This document shows positions 45,428 through 57,481 of a stretch of DNA of 64,000 nt, piece after piece. This DNA comes from Diphasiastrum complanatum (taxonomy: Eukaryota > Streptophyta > Lycopodiopsida > Lycopodiales > Lycopodiaceae). The translations under genes were made by a program, and so were the position numbers. Location: assembly GCA_029204225.1 (NCBI GenBank), contig CM055103.1:51276175-51340174 (forward strand), read 5' to 3'. Under the pieces are notes generated by a model. It worked only from the letters and a program-made list of their open reading frames with translations, ran no database searches and was not told where the DNA came from. The first letter of the stretch is position 1, and every line of letters begins with the position of its first letter.

Positions 45428-48376
45428 CTAGTCACTATCAATCCCATCACTATCAGTAGTTATAGGTGATGATCCTGAAGTGGTGGAAGAAGCATCCTCT
45501 TCTTCACTATGTACTAAAACATTGCCTTCCTCATGATGCAAGCCGTAATTTTCATAGTTTCCCATACTTCTTCTGGTTCGTGAGGACGGTCCCACATCGT
45601 TTGTCGTGGGAATTTTTTGCTTTAGGATTTCAATAGTGGACTTTGACAAATGACCTGTTGTGGTGAGCATGAAGTCGTACACTCAAATATCCACTTCCTC
45701 TAAAGACAATAGAGAAGAATTTGGAGTATTCTTTGTTTTCTGCTTCTTCCCTTTACCATGCACTACTGTTCGGACCATCTCAAGGCTGTACCTCCCTTTG
45801 AATGGATCAATGTCATCTGTTTTAAACCAATGCACAATTATGTCTTTAATCTTGAATGTGATATCGTCTCGATGAAGTGTGAGTAGTTTCCAATCCAAAA
45901 GGGGTGACCGAGATCATCATTTGTTGCCAGTGTAGCTACCAAAGTTCCCTCTTGGATATCTTGCGGGTCACCCTTCCACATCTGGGCTAGTCTGTCCCTC
46001 CTGCTTGTTGACCACCTTGCTCCAAGATACATCTCTCTGGTCTCTCTAACACATTCATGATGTTTTGTTATCTATATGTGCTCTGTTTCGGTATTACTTT
46101 GATGGACAGGCCACAGAAGTCAAATGCGACTTCCCATTTGTCGTCCTCAATATTACTTGATATCACCATTTGCTCCTCATAAAATGTATCCCACCATTTA
46201 GTATCTTGTTCTCTCGCATATTTTTTTGCTTTCTCGATTAGAAGTTTATGCTCTTCTATGCACTTTCGATAATCAATAGGTCTTGTTTGTTTTTCAGCAT
46301 CTTTAACTTCTTTGGCAAGTAACATAGGCATCTACTTTGCGGACTTCATCTGAGCAACTGGTACATGTATCAAGAATTTCAAACCATCTGTTGGAAGCCA
46401 TTGTTTACATGTTGACAGTTGTTTCCCATACATTAACACAACCTCATTTTCCATATTTTTTTTTAATAAGAAAGCAGTGCTGGTAGCTAATGTCATTGAA
46501 CTTTTTCAAACATAGTTCTCTTGAAGACTTTACAAACTTCTTGAAGTCAATGGTCTCCTTGAGATGAAATATGCTTGGCTTCGAAGTGTAGGCTTCCTCT
46601 ATGATGAACATTATTATAGGAAGTGTAAATGCATCTCGCCGCGACAACTTTTTAGAGAAAGTGCTGAACATTTGATCTATTTGATCATGTGTGTGTCCAA
46701 CCAATAGAAAATTAACCTTTACTTTTCTAAAAACGCCCTTCTCTACAAGCATATTCAAATAACCGAAGAACATTTGATTCTTATTCTCTCTTGTTGTGTT
46801 GTGCTGTCCAACTAAACATATAAAATAGTCGGAAGCAATCCTCTCCATGAAGATAAAACATGATGAATAATAGTCGCGGTTAAGTTGGGATCATTATGCA
46901 CGTTAGGATATGTGAAAAATACTCGGGGATGAACAATTTCATTGTATATCAAGCAACCGACCAAATGTGCTTGAATCATCGTTTCTTCGTGAAGATCCTT
47001 TGGTAGTCGTGCGAAGTGAGACAACTGTGTCTTTTTTCGATCCATACCATCAATGACAATGACAAAATACTTCTCTGGAAACCCAAAGCATTTTTTACGG
47101 TGATGCATTATTTTTTGATGTTCCGTTGCTTGTTCCTCTCCTCTATGATCATTCAAAGCTGACTTTACCATCGCAATCTCCATCGGATCCCTTAAGGCTT
47201 TTCTTTTACTTTTCAATTCTACACATGTACTGCATACTCCCATTCGCACTTTTCGTGGAATAGAGACATTATTGAAATCTCTTTTCCAAACTTTTGTGAA
47301 AGATGAATAATATATATACCTGTCATTGTTTTGAATCATATGCTCTTTGTGTACTGAAAAAATCTCCATTCGAGTAAAGTTATCAGCAAGATGGAATTTA
47401 CCAGTTGACCTCGTAATGAAGACGAAAATATTTCTCCATCCATAACAATGTGTGTTGTGCAACATCACCCACAACCTTCGGAGATGGTTGGATATGACCG
47501 AACTTATTAATTTTGTACTTTATCCTCTCTAGTTGAGAGTTGCCGAGGCTCAACACATTTTAAATGCCCCTCTACAAACGAGGTCATTTCCCAGACTATA
47601 GTCAAACATTTTTTTTAAACAAGGTATCAATTGTGAGGATAGAAACACGTCTTGCTCACTAGGACTCAGACCTAAATAAAAAGTTCTCCATCTTTTTATC
47701 TTTTGTTTTCCCGACTTTATTAAACAATTTGCATTGCAACAAAATGAATGCAATGCTTCCTGACCTTGTTGATCAGCTGTCAAAAAATCTTTCCTATCCT
47801 TACCAAAGGAACGCCTCCTGCGACGAAATACAATTGGCGAACATTCTTGGTAATCATTTTTCTCATTAGTCTCACTATTTGACTGATTGCTGCTTGACTC
47901 AGTGCGCATGTCAACTTTCACACTCTCAAATCGAGTGTCAACATTGGCACAATGATTGTTAGAACCAAATGACCCAAATGATAATATATCGTTAGAGATA
48001 TTGGTTTATCGCCAAAACATGGTCGTAAATATAATGGGACATCAACAGATGAGAACGATAAAATCCCATTGTCCTTGCTATGCACAGGATTTAACAAATT
48101 CTTTGACACGTCCTCTGACACGTTTTTTGACACGTCTCCTGACACATTTTGTGATATGTTGTTTACACCGACCATTGGGGCTCCTTCATATGATGAAAAC
48201 GAGAGGCTCACCTCACAAGATGAATTGTGGGTAGGGTCTCTGTAAATCGAGTGAAAAAAATATTTAAAAATCAACATTATGCATGTCACGACAAAAATAG
48301 AAATTATTTTAATTATTTTCAGCTTGACAAGACAACTTTCCATATTTGAAAAGGGAGAAAGTATAAAAGGGCCCAC
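45428..48376 (-). pseudogene. DUF7869-like (putative DDE/RNase H-fold) gene, decayed
   Basis: Minus-strand frames in order: 48376-47918 (a repeated DVSKNVSEDVSKN and VDVPLYLRPCFGD), 47921-47550, 47474-46812, 46848-46444, 46331-46068, 46032-45838, 45898-45683 and 45682-45428. Recognisable parts are CSTCVELKSKRKAL, YFVIVIDGMDRKKTQLSHF and L(D)STT then RENKNQMFFGYLNMLVE. Then come VNFLLVGHTHDQIDQMFS and a C-terminal DLGHPFWIG ... VHWFKT ... DPFKGRYSLEMV. The IDGMD, QLD and GHTHD blocks match my recollection of DUF7869 proteins, thought to have a transposase-like fold. The QLD block is hit twice: a CAG to TAG stop and a short CACAA duplication that shifts frame (about 46820). Some frame changes may be introns, but these two lesions are not. 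Confidence 0.6.
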
Positions 48377-48596
48377 CCAATATCATTTGAGCACGACATT
48401 TCTTGGTGAGCAGAGCGTTCTCGCAAAGATTCTCCTTGAGCAGCTACGAAGGCACGACTGAAGGCACAAGATCCTGCACTACATTCCCTCCCCCTTGCCT
48501 TAGCAAACTGCAAGTATGTCCGTAGTGTTATTTAAGGGTATCACTTGCCGCAGATTCCTAGGGTTAAAAAAATCTGCCACTGCTTTCCTAGGGTTG

Positions 48597-49041
48597 AGTA
48601 ATATGTTAGTCTAATTTCGATGCAGTGCATCGAAATGAGGGACATTTCGATGTAGTGCATTGATGCGGGTAACAAACTTGATGCGCTGCATCGAATTGTA
48701 CCACCAACTCAATGCATTGCATCGAGTTGGACACACCATTTCGATGCAATACATCTAGATGGACCACCAACTCGATGCAATGCATCAAGTTGGTGTGTCC
48801 AACTCGATGCAGTGCATCGAGTTAGTCGATGCACTGCATCGAGTTGGACACACCATTTTGATGCAATGCATCGAGATGGACCACCAACTCGATGTTGGTG
48901 TGTCCAACTCGATGCATTGCATCGAGTTAGTGTGTCCAATAGTGTGTCCAACTCGATGCACTGGTGATACAACTCAATGCAGTGCATCGAGTTTGTTACC
49001 CACATCGATGCACTGCATCGAAATTAGACTAACATATTACT
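48597..49041. repeat. Fold-back element with perfect 37-bp terminal inverted arms
   Basis: The arm starting AGTAATATGTTAGTCTAATT at 48597-48633 is repeated exactly in reverse complement at 49005-49041. Each arm includes a full TCGATGCA dyad unit. The interior holds twelve more such units or half-units. No coding sequence is present, and no clear target duplication flanks it. Confidence 0.85.
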
Positions 49042-49207
49042 AGCACATCAGTTTTTTAACCTGCTCGATGTAGTGCATCGAGATGATTACCTAGTTGATG
49101 CAGTGCGTAATGTTGTATCACCAACGCGATGCATGCATTGAGCTAGATTACCAGCTCGATGCACCGTATCGAGTTGGCACACTATTTCGTTGCAGTCCAT
49201 TGAAATG
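48614..49207. repeat. Array of about 19 dyad-symmetric TCGATGCA units
   Basis: Each unit is a half-site CCAACTCGATGCA, one central base, then the reverse complement of the half-site (23-27 bp in all). Approximate unit centres are 48625, 48655, 48685, 48717, 48749, 48780, 48811, 48836, 48866, 48890 (truncated), 48917, 48960 (half), 48981, 49014, 49073, 49102, 49133, 49164 and 49195. The mean spacing is about 31 bp. Linkers alternate GGTGTGTCC or GGACACACC and GGACCACC. Frames of 60-98 codons across it, on both strands, are by-products of the repeat. Confidence 0.9.
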
Positions 49208-49604
49208 GTGATAGTTGTTGCATTTATTTTAAGGTTATAGGAAGTAGTTTGAAGTACATGTCGATGATATTTGTAAATTAGATCCAATGACTAAAAACTC
49301 TGTTGTGATCGAATCCATAGCTAACATTTTACCAAGTTTAGGCAAATATATGTTAAAATAACAAGCTAAATTAAGCTTTCTTATGTGATATATTATTTTT
49401 AAAAACAAAAAATTAGATGTTGAATGACCGTGAATAACGAGTATTATTTTAATTTTTAAGAGCAAAAAAAAAACAAACCCTTGAAAAAGGAACGGAAAAT
49501 GTTGAGAAACGACTAAAGTTATCACATGATAGTCAAAATTTAGGAATATTGCCTGATACATAGATTCCAGCAATGTTGAAGGCCAGACAAGCCGATCCAT
49601 TGCC

Positions 49605-51184
49605 TAGACATTGGAAGATCCAAAAGGAAAGTCAGTTAAAGAATCTTCCTCATCTTCCATTAAGAAATTGCCAAATAATTCTTGGGCATTATCGTATTCT
49701 CTAGAGGAAGGACTATTTTTGTATGTGTGCAAGTTGAAAGCAACTGCTTTGACATCTAGTGGCCGCTTATCCGACTACCAACATTTTTTGATTTGTTGAA
49801 TGTAAAATATTCTGTAATTTGACACTCGAAGAACGAAGTTACTTGCCTGGGATCACAATAATGATAACGATTACAAGGCCAAGATGTCATTTGTTGAAAA
49901 GATTAGGTTTTTTCACCATGAATATGCTGATTATCTTAAATCTCACGAAAAAGCTTATGGTGCATTGAGACGCCAATGTTTGCTAGAGGTTGGAGTAGTC
50001 GTTGATGAGTCCGAAAAGTCACATGGCCTTCGTAAATATGATTCATGGTTTCCATTGGCTTTTCATCAAGGACATGTGTGGGATATTCAAGACACTATTT
50101 TCAGAATGTGGGAGAATTATGAGCTAAAGGGCCAGAAGGTCTCGAAGGGAAAAGTTGTTCTTACCGCTTTGTTGAGCTTGACCTTCAGATTGAGGAGCTT
50201 GCAGATGATATGAGGGGGCACTGGTGGAGATATCTTCAGGGATCAAGGATGAGACCACCATTGTGTTAGTACTTTCACGTGTTGTCTCAAAGGAGCTTAG
50301 CATGGACGAGATGCACCTTGAATTTAAGAAGTAAGTTATTTTGATATTCAGTCATTTATTGTTGTTTTTAGTATAATACTTGCATTGCAGAGCATTGAGT
50401 AGTGGACCAACTAGATGCAGTGCATCGAGTTGGTATACCAATACACCAACTCGATGCACTGCATTGAGTTAGTAACACCATGTCGATGCACGTCATCGAG
50501 TTTCTGTTGCTTACCTCTCACAATTATTATCTTTTTTTCTCATCACTTTATTTCTGCAGTCACAAAGTGTTCATCCAAATTCAAGAGGTGATGATCGAGC
50601 GGCTGAATTGTGCCAGCTGGGATGAGGTTAAACAAAACAATCCGACTACCAGCTCAACAAAAGCTTTGTCTGAATTCTTTTTGGTTTTCCAGAATTATAA
50701 GGTAAGAATGTAGAAATAATATATTTATGTTTTGATTTAGCTCTTTAAAATGTATAATTAAACAGATATATTTGTTGTTGTGGTTTTACAGCCAAAGAAG
50801 TCAAAGGTTGGAGAGGACTTGGATTGCCCTCCAAACTTTCTGTCGCATATATAGAGGGCTAAGGATGAATGAATGAGAATTCAGTTAAAAGATTCCCTCC
50901 TGCCAATGTCCAAGGATTATAAAACCTTCACTTGTCTATTGGATCTGATGAGGACATTTACGTATCAGAGTGTTTGTTTAGATGTCTCAAAATTGATAGA
51001 AGAAGTCCCAAAGCATGAGTATACTCTTGCCATTGTGGATATTCCATATGGTTTCAGAATGCCTGGCTCTATTAATGACTTGAAACCATTTCCTTACCCT
51101 CAAATAATGAAGCTGGTGATTGATTTTGCTGCCTTGACAACATCTTCTTTATGGAGATGTGTGATTTTCCATAGCGTGGCTCAA
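49605..51184 (+). pseudogene. Unrecognised intron-containing gene with DIPYGF motif, decayed
   Basis: Exon A 49605-50330 reads PNNSWALSYSLEEGLFLYVC, then AKMSFVEKIRFFHHEYADYL, WFPLAFHQGHVWDIQDTIF, WENYELKGQKVSKGKVVL and, after frameshifts, DETTIVLVLSRVVSKEL. Intron 50331-50559 (GTAAGT...CAG) is followed by exon 50560-50701 (HKVFIQIQEVMIERLNCASW). Intron 50702-50791 leads to exon 50792-51184, with two stops and then DYKTFTCLLDLMRTFTYQ, AIVDIPYGFRMPG and TTSSLWRCVIFHS. DIPYGF followed by a TTS..W..VIFHS strand resembles motif IV of amino-methyltransferases (D/N-P-P-Y/F), but this is inference. Splice sites are good, while the coding frame has at least five breaks. Repeat K truncates the 3' end. 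Confidence 0.5.
50406..50502. repeat. Three TCGATGCA dyad units inside an intron
   Basis: Units at 50406-50432, 50446-50471 and 50478-50502, of the same family as 48614-49207. All are within intron 50331-50559 of the DIPYGF gene. Confidence 0.9.
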
Positions 51185-51375
<191 letters not shown>

Positions 51376-51429
51376 TATGTACCATAATGGTACGCCTTTT
51401 AGTGATGGCCTCGCAAGGGGCATGACGCA

Positions 51430-52135
51430 TGACTGGAGTTATCGACATGTTTAGGTGCCACGCATCACCATCCTATGCGGTCATGTGTCGTCGGCAGGAC
51501 CGTGCTTGATGGGACCCATTGTGCTATGCCTATATAGTGGTGGGGTTTCCCTCTTTCCATTGACTCAGTCTACCCGGGAGTTGGTGGATGGAGAGCACAT
51601 GCATGAGCCAGAATGTATCTCCAGGCCAGGAGATGTGTGCTAGGGAGAGCCGAGTGCGATGGCTGGTGGTATGGGACGCCAGTTATCGTAGGAGTCTAGA
51701 CCGGGAGGGCATGGGAGTGGGTCGGTTGTGACTCTACGGTTGGGTGGTTATGGTGCGTCGTCACTAATATGGGGTTTGCAAAACCTTCAAGGCAATCGAT
51801 GATCCTAGGGAGTTTTAACAATTGGTATCAGAGTAGTCGACTTCCTTTCGAGGTGCACTAGTTCTCTTATCTGCCTTTGTGCTTGGTATTCCTTATGGGA
51901 ATGTGGCTGGTTGTGTTTAGTAGCCTTAGTTCAAATTTATTTTTTTGAAAAGGTGGAAATTTTGTTGTTAGGATTTAAACCTAGTTGGGTGATAACTAGT
52001 AATTTTCTTAACAATAGTTTCTCTTTCCCTTTTAACCTTTAAAACTTATAGTACATTAAGTTTCTTTGGTTTATTGGTAAGGACTTGGTTTTGCTAAGTT
52101 TTTTTAAAACTGATGGTTTAAAAGAAACTTGTGGA
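51430..52135 (+). mobile_element. LTR and leader of family I, copy 2
   Basis: The LTR part runs from about 51430 (GGAGTTATCGACATGTTTAG) to TTTTAACA at 51820, with a TATA-like CCTATATAGTGG at about 51527. The primer-binding site TTGGTATCAGAGTAG is at 51822-51836. The leader continues to about 52135. It is inverted relative to 24680-25290. No coding part follows. Confidence 0.85.
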
Positions 52136-52184
52136 GCCTCATGATCCCACATTACCCAAGTTATTGTTATATATTGTAAACTTT

Positions 52185-52350
52185 TTTTAATTTTTATACA
52201 TGTAAATGTGCTATAGGGCCTAAATTCATGTAAAGGCCTATTTTCACTTTGTAAATTCACATTTAGATTAAAATTTGCGACGTTCTATAGAGAACTAGTA
52301 GCGGATCTCAACTGACATTTTGACAGTTGGTAAACGACATTGAGGCCGGT
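52185..52350 (+). repeat. Dispersed repeat shared with 18285-18485
   Basis: Inverted relative to the copy in chromovirus H. 52350-52840 continues as AT-rich, LTR-like DNA without clear termini. Confidence 0.6.
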
Positions 52351-52899
52351 GATCGTTCCTATAAGGTTGACACTTCGTGCCATTGTACTTACGCATTTGC
52401 ACAGATCTGAGTATCAATAGAGAGAGAAGAGCAAGTTTCTATAAACTTGAGCATACTTTTCCTCTACCAACTTTCATAACATTACTTCTTATCAATTGAG
52501 CGAATACACTCTGTATGATCTGTAACTATTTGTGATACTGCTCTATTTGCGTCACACATATTTCTCATGTTTTACTGAATTTTAGCCACTCTAACGCGAA
52601 TTTTCAGGCGTCACCAACGAGCAACAATTCTGACTAATGTGTGCAGAGAATTAGCCGAAGCTGTTAAGCATAACCTTAAGCAAAGCTTTTTTCAATTCTG
52701 AATGAGCTATGTGTTCAGATAATCAACTTGTTTGATGCTCTGTTCTGTTTGCTTCCTGTGATAAGAATTAATTCTCTATGTTTGATTAAGCCAAAATGAT
52801 TCTGTTTGATTAAGCCAATATGATTTTGTTGTTGTCTGATCTGATTGCTTAACTGTTATCCGAAGAGTCTGAAAGATAAAGTAATCTTTATAATCACAG

Positions 52900-53085
52900 A
52901 CCAGCTTGACCAAATCGTTTCATCATTGGTGTTCCTGAATGCCAATTTACCCAAATATCTTTGGATAACCAGATATGTTGTTGTAGTATTCATTGTGAAT
53001 ATTACACATCCCAGTCCGTTTACCATCATACATACATTTATCATACAAAAGATGAGATTATTCTCTCTCTTGGGGAACAATCAAA
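52900..53085 (+). pseudogene. Copia integrase remnant
   Basis: FLNANLPKYLW, then VNITHPSP, corresponds to the copia integrase stretch that usually reads ANLPK.LW ... N.TPS. The rest is unrecognisable. Confidence 0.45.
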
Positions 53086-53144
53086 CCTTTTATACTACTT
53101 AATTCATTGATTTTATGGAAATCTATAACGACTAGGCCACCACA

Positions 53145-53345
53145 TAATTTGGTGCTATTGTCAGGGAGATGAATTTCATCTTTTGCAATATTTTTAAGTG
53201 TATTACATCTACGAATCTTTCTCATGTAACGCATGCCAAGAGCATAATCTCAAGCAACTATTGAATAGAAACGTTTAGAGCGTGCACATCGATTAGAAGC
53301 TTATAGGAAATCTAGAGATTTATATTTGCAGAATTTGCAAAACTA
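53145..53345 (+). other. Gypsy primer-site and leader remnant
   Basis: ATTTGGTGCTATTGTCAGGG (from about 53149) resembles the gypsy primer-binding consensus TGGCGCC(G/A)TTGCCGGGG, complementary to tRNA-Asp, with transitions. A basic, Arg-rich degenerate frame follows, as in gypsy gag starts. Confidence 0.4.
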
Positions 53346-53399
53346 GCCAGTTAGAGCAAGATTAACACCTGAAGCGTTTAATGATCTTCTAAATGCTAC

Positions 53400-53732
53400 T
53401 ACAACATTTGTAGATTCATGGGGTATGGCTACCCTCTGAGATCTGATCCAGCTCCCTAGCGCTTCTATGGCCAGTGCGGCCAGCTCAAATCTGATTGAAC
53501 TGATCAGGGGGCCCTCCTTCCTGCTTTTATAGCAACAAAAATAGTTGAATACAGAGAGAAATCCAGGTTTTTGAGCTTCCAAACCCTAGGCCAGGGTTTT
53601 TCTCAAAAAACTGATCTTGGCTTTATGTTCACAGTTCTTTGTCAGGCCAATCCTCTTCCTTTGAGGTTGCCCTACTACTGGGAGTGTGATGCTTCAAACC
53701 GTTCTCAAAACGGTGTCCGTTTGAATGCACAC
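53400..53732 (-). repeat. Fragment of copia C leader
   Basis: The reverse complement matches 9000-9312, including the frame MEAQK.GFLSVFN...CCYKSRKEG. It is cut at 53732 by the gypsy E LTR, which inserted here. Confidence 0.85.
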
Positions 53733-56700
53733 TGTTAGCCGATTTTTTGACATGATAAATTGGGCTAAACTAGAGAAGAAATGACATGTTATCTCATCAA
53801 ATATGCTACTTACTTAGTATGACCGGCAAAAATTTTGGCCCGTATAGCCATAGCCGAAGGGGTCCCAGTCCACCCAAAATGGACTACCGAGAGGCTTGAT
53901 AAGTAAATCAGCCTTAGAAATGGCTGTGTAATTTCTGTTTTGATCCATGATCTTACCGAATTTTTGGTGGATTGCCAATGTAGCCAAATTTTATATTAAT
54001 ATAATATGATGTTTGAGATTTTTTTTCAGGTTCTCCTTTCATCCAGCCTGTGTGGAAATCAGAGACTGGCCGTTATTTTCGAGCACCCGAATATTTGGAA
54101 AATGTCAAGAATTTTTGACAAAGACCAACATTCTTCTCCAACCGATCTTTTTGGACCAAAGAGTCAATCAAAAGCCGAATGAGAAATACCATCACCAGAA
54201 AATTGGGCACTACAAGTATCAAATTATCACACTAGGACAATGGGCCAAGGGACCAAAATGGGCAAAAGCTTCATACTTAAGGAAGTACCTAAATGCATAA
54301 GCGCCACCAAAAGATCAATTATCAAGAAGGACCGGAAAAATGTCAAGCACCGTCTAAATTCAAGAGGATGCCGACAAAATGTGAAATACCGGGCATAAGA
54401 ACTTGACTCATGTTGACAAATGGGACATTTCTATTGGATGAGAACATTGACCCACATGGGCCATGTACTTTGGTCATGGGTGCCCATGTGGCCCTATCCA
54501 CACTCTTCAATGCTATTCAAGAGTCCACATGGCACAAAGCCAAAAAGTCTAAATGAACCCTTGAAAATAAAATGTTGAATGGGCAAAGGGTAGGATGAAA
54601 TGTAAAATCAAAAGGTTGGGCCGTCATCCATTGATGGATATACATGCATGGCAAACCTCACGCAAACAGAACCAGATCGAGAACCAGCTATGTTTTTTCA
54701 TATCGTTATGCTTTCATGTTTGTTTTATCGCGTAGCCTTGCAGAGGTGCGATGGTGATATTCCTTCTTTACGTAATTTGTTGAGGGTGATGGTGACCAAC
54801 TTTCCTTTCATGAGAGCCGAAAGGATCGTGGAACTGATTGTTGTGTTTGAGAATTTCTTGAGTTGATCTGTCAAAATCACTGTTGCAGAGCCAATACATA
54901 TGAGAGATGGAGAATGTGGTAAATTTCAATGTGTTCATGGAGAGATATGTAGCTGAAGACATCTCATTTACTCTGAGTAACGTCAATACTGTTGAATATC
55001 TTATTTCCAAGAGTAATGATCACCCAAGTACGTAAGAGCTTCAGGGGAATGGTACTTTGATTATGTGAACGATGAATTACTGGTTAAGTCTACTCCTGCT
55101 CCGTCTCAGAGCTCCAAATTTTGATTGACCAGTGTTGTTGCATTAACTACTTTGATTAAGATTTGTGGAGGCTGCATACTGAGCGATTGATGCAGATCAT
55201 GATCACTAACGGACGGGATAGGGAGATAAATCCTAGCTGACAACATGAGCATCCTCTAAATGCGCATTGACTCACAGAAGTATCATCATGTTGCTCTCTG
55301 TCCTCCATGAAAGATTTGAGGCATTCCACTGCTACTGCTGCAACTGAGAACTATCGTCATTGACCATCCTCATAGTGCGAATACCACTCAGTTTTTCATT
55401 TGAAGAGACCATTGTTTCAGTACCTACATGAGCATGATTGCATTAAGCAGCACCTATCGGGACTGAGCAGACATCACTACTTTGATGTGAAACTGAGAGA
55501 TTACCATCAATCGATCTCTATGGGAGTGCTCACCGTGCATTTAAGAAGTTGTATTATGAGTTCTGGTCTGTACTGATCTTACATCACGTTTGAAGTATGG
55601 ATTCTCAGTATACTTTTATCTGTCCCTATATAGTGATGAGATAACTAATTTCATGATCACTCCTATCAAAGCACTGATCCATATGTGCAGTTCTGAGTAT
55701 AGACTTTTCAATGATTCTGAGGAAGTTCTGCATGATGACTTGTACGTATTCCTGCTAATTAAGTGCATTCCACAGATGTTTGAATACTGAATATCAAACA
55801 TCGGTCTATGAGACACTGAGAGCTTTGTTATCAGGCTACTAAAACTAGTGAGGAATCGTTATTAGCAGTGGATATTTTGAGTGAGAATAATTCCAAATTC
55901 TAGGACTGACTGAGTGAACGTGATGAATGAATAAAGCAAGTCATCCTCGTCTCCTTGGAACATAGGAGTGAGGTTAAGCTCACTGTGGTTGGAACACACT
56001 ACATGAGCTAAGAACAAACCTATTGTCGGTCTTCATCTAGAACCACATTAGTCAAGATAACCTGTTGGAACACACGGTTCTTGACTATTCACTGTCAGCC
56101 ATCTACTAACCAACGTGGTTGGGGAATTGCACGCTACACTTGAACAGCTCCCATGACTATTTAGATGGAAGGGGTGTACTTAACGAATACTTTGGGAAAG
56201 GGTCATATAATACAGCCATGATTCACTACCTAATGACAATAAGCATCGATAATGTTTCGTCCAAGCCCTCCCATAGGTCCTAATATTGCATACACTGCTA
56301 CACCTTATTTGTATATCACCGTCCTTACAGGCTTGAAATAATCTACCACCAACGGATTGTGTCCATCTTTGGTGCTGCTACATTAGCAGAGATCCTAGCA
56401 ACTCCAGAGCCCTGCATATTACCACTGCTAGATTATGGTAGGACTAGGGATGTCTGTATTCTGATCCTCTTCTAGAAATGTTAGAAGCCCACACATGCAT
56501 AGAGGTTTATGTGAATGATTATTGATTGAGAAGTGTTAGTTATATTGAGAGCTTGACATGTCAGAGAAGCAGTCAACTAGTATATGGCCTACACCACAAA
56601 CCCAAGGAGGTATTGCCCCGTAGTCAGAATAATTGGATGGGCTTCACTAGAACTAATATCATTAGACACCACCATTGGAATTGTAAGGGATGGGGATTTA

Positions 56701-57475
56701 GCCATTGAAGTTGATAATGAGGGATTTAGAGTCAAAACATCCGTGTACATCAGAATGAACGACTCATGGGTCTTGGTAGCAACACGCTACATAGAACTTC
56801 AAAGTGCTATTAGGAGGAGATCTGGGCTTGGATTGTTATGACTGGGTTAGGATTGCAAGAGCTACCTCTACCAAGTGACTTCTGCCAGTTGAGTAGAAAT
56901 GGAAGGGTTTATCATTATTACTATTCTAGGGATTTCCATAGACATCTCCTAGTTGGAGATAGACTATTCAGAGTTAGACATAATGCCGACTGTAGTTCCC
57001 TTGTAGTGTATGAGTTGAGTGAAGATTCTACGTGGAAAGAGTTAGGAGGATCCTTTACCTAATATATTGAATTGCATCTAGGGCTTCCCGATCAATTGCT
57101 AGAGTATGTGTTAGAAAACTTAAATGATATCATCAAGGATTCTGGAAGAGATCCTCGAGAAGAATATGAGGAGGAGGTAGCTCTAGAACTTCACAAGCGA
57201 GCAAGATATCATTAGTGCAGGTCGTGAGTTACAAGAAGACTGAGGAAGTGAGTATAACCCTTTATAGGCTATGTCTCTAGAGGCCTGGAAAAACTCTATT
57301 AGCTATAGAGTTACGGCTTGGTCGATAGAACATGTCAAGGATCCCCTAGTTAGCTTTGCGTTTGAGACATGTACGACCATTCTCGTAACAGCACGACACT
57401 AAACACATAGTGGTGCTGTATCCTGTTATGTCATTTTTTCCTTAGCTTTGACCCTTTTAGTGGAAAATGTCGTAA
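53733..57475 (+). mobile_element. Gypsy E 5' LTR, about 3.7 kb
   Basis: Starts TGTTAGCCGATTTTTTGACA. 53733-55156 is a direct repeat of 62551-64000, where the window ends, so only the first 1.4 kb of LTR identity can be confirmed. The end near 57475 (CGTAACA) is inferred from the primer-binding site that follows. Small frames shared by both LTRs (for example 54648-54866 and 63417-63695, containing AMFFHIVMLSCLFYR) have no recognisable domain. Confidence 0.75.
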
Positions 57476-57481
57476 CATTTT

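Noticed and set aside
45428-48376. Calling the DUF7869-like locus an intact multi-exon gene
   Set aside because: At least one stop (TAG in place of CAG before LDS) and a short duplication break a conserved block and cannot be explained by an intron with proper splice sites.
48606-49043. Reading frames of 60-98 codons on both strands across the dyad array
   Set aside because: Repeated inverted units open frames on both strands by themselves. Codon content is just the repeat, and no start or domain supports a protein.
48614-49207. CRISPR-like array
   Set aside because: Units are palindromic, unequal and separated by short shared linkers instead of unique spacers. The DNA is eukaryotic and no cas genes are present.
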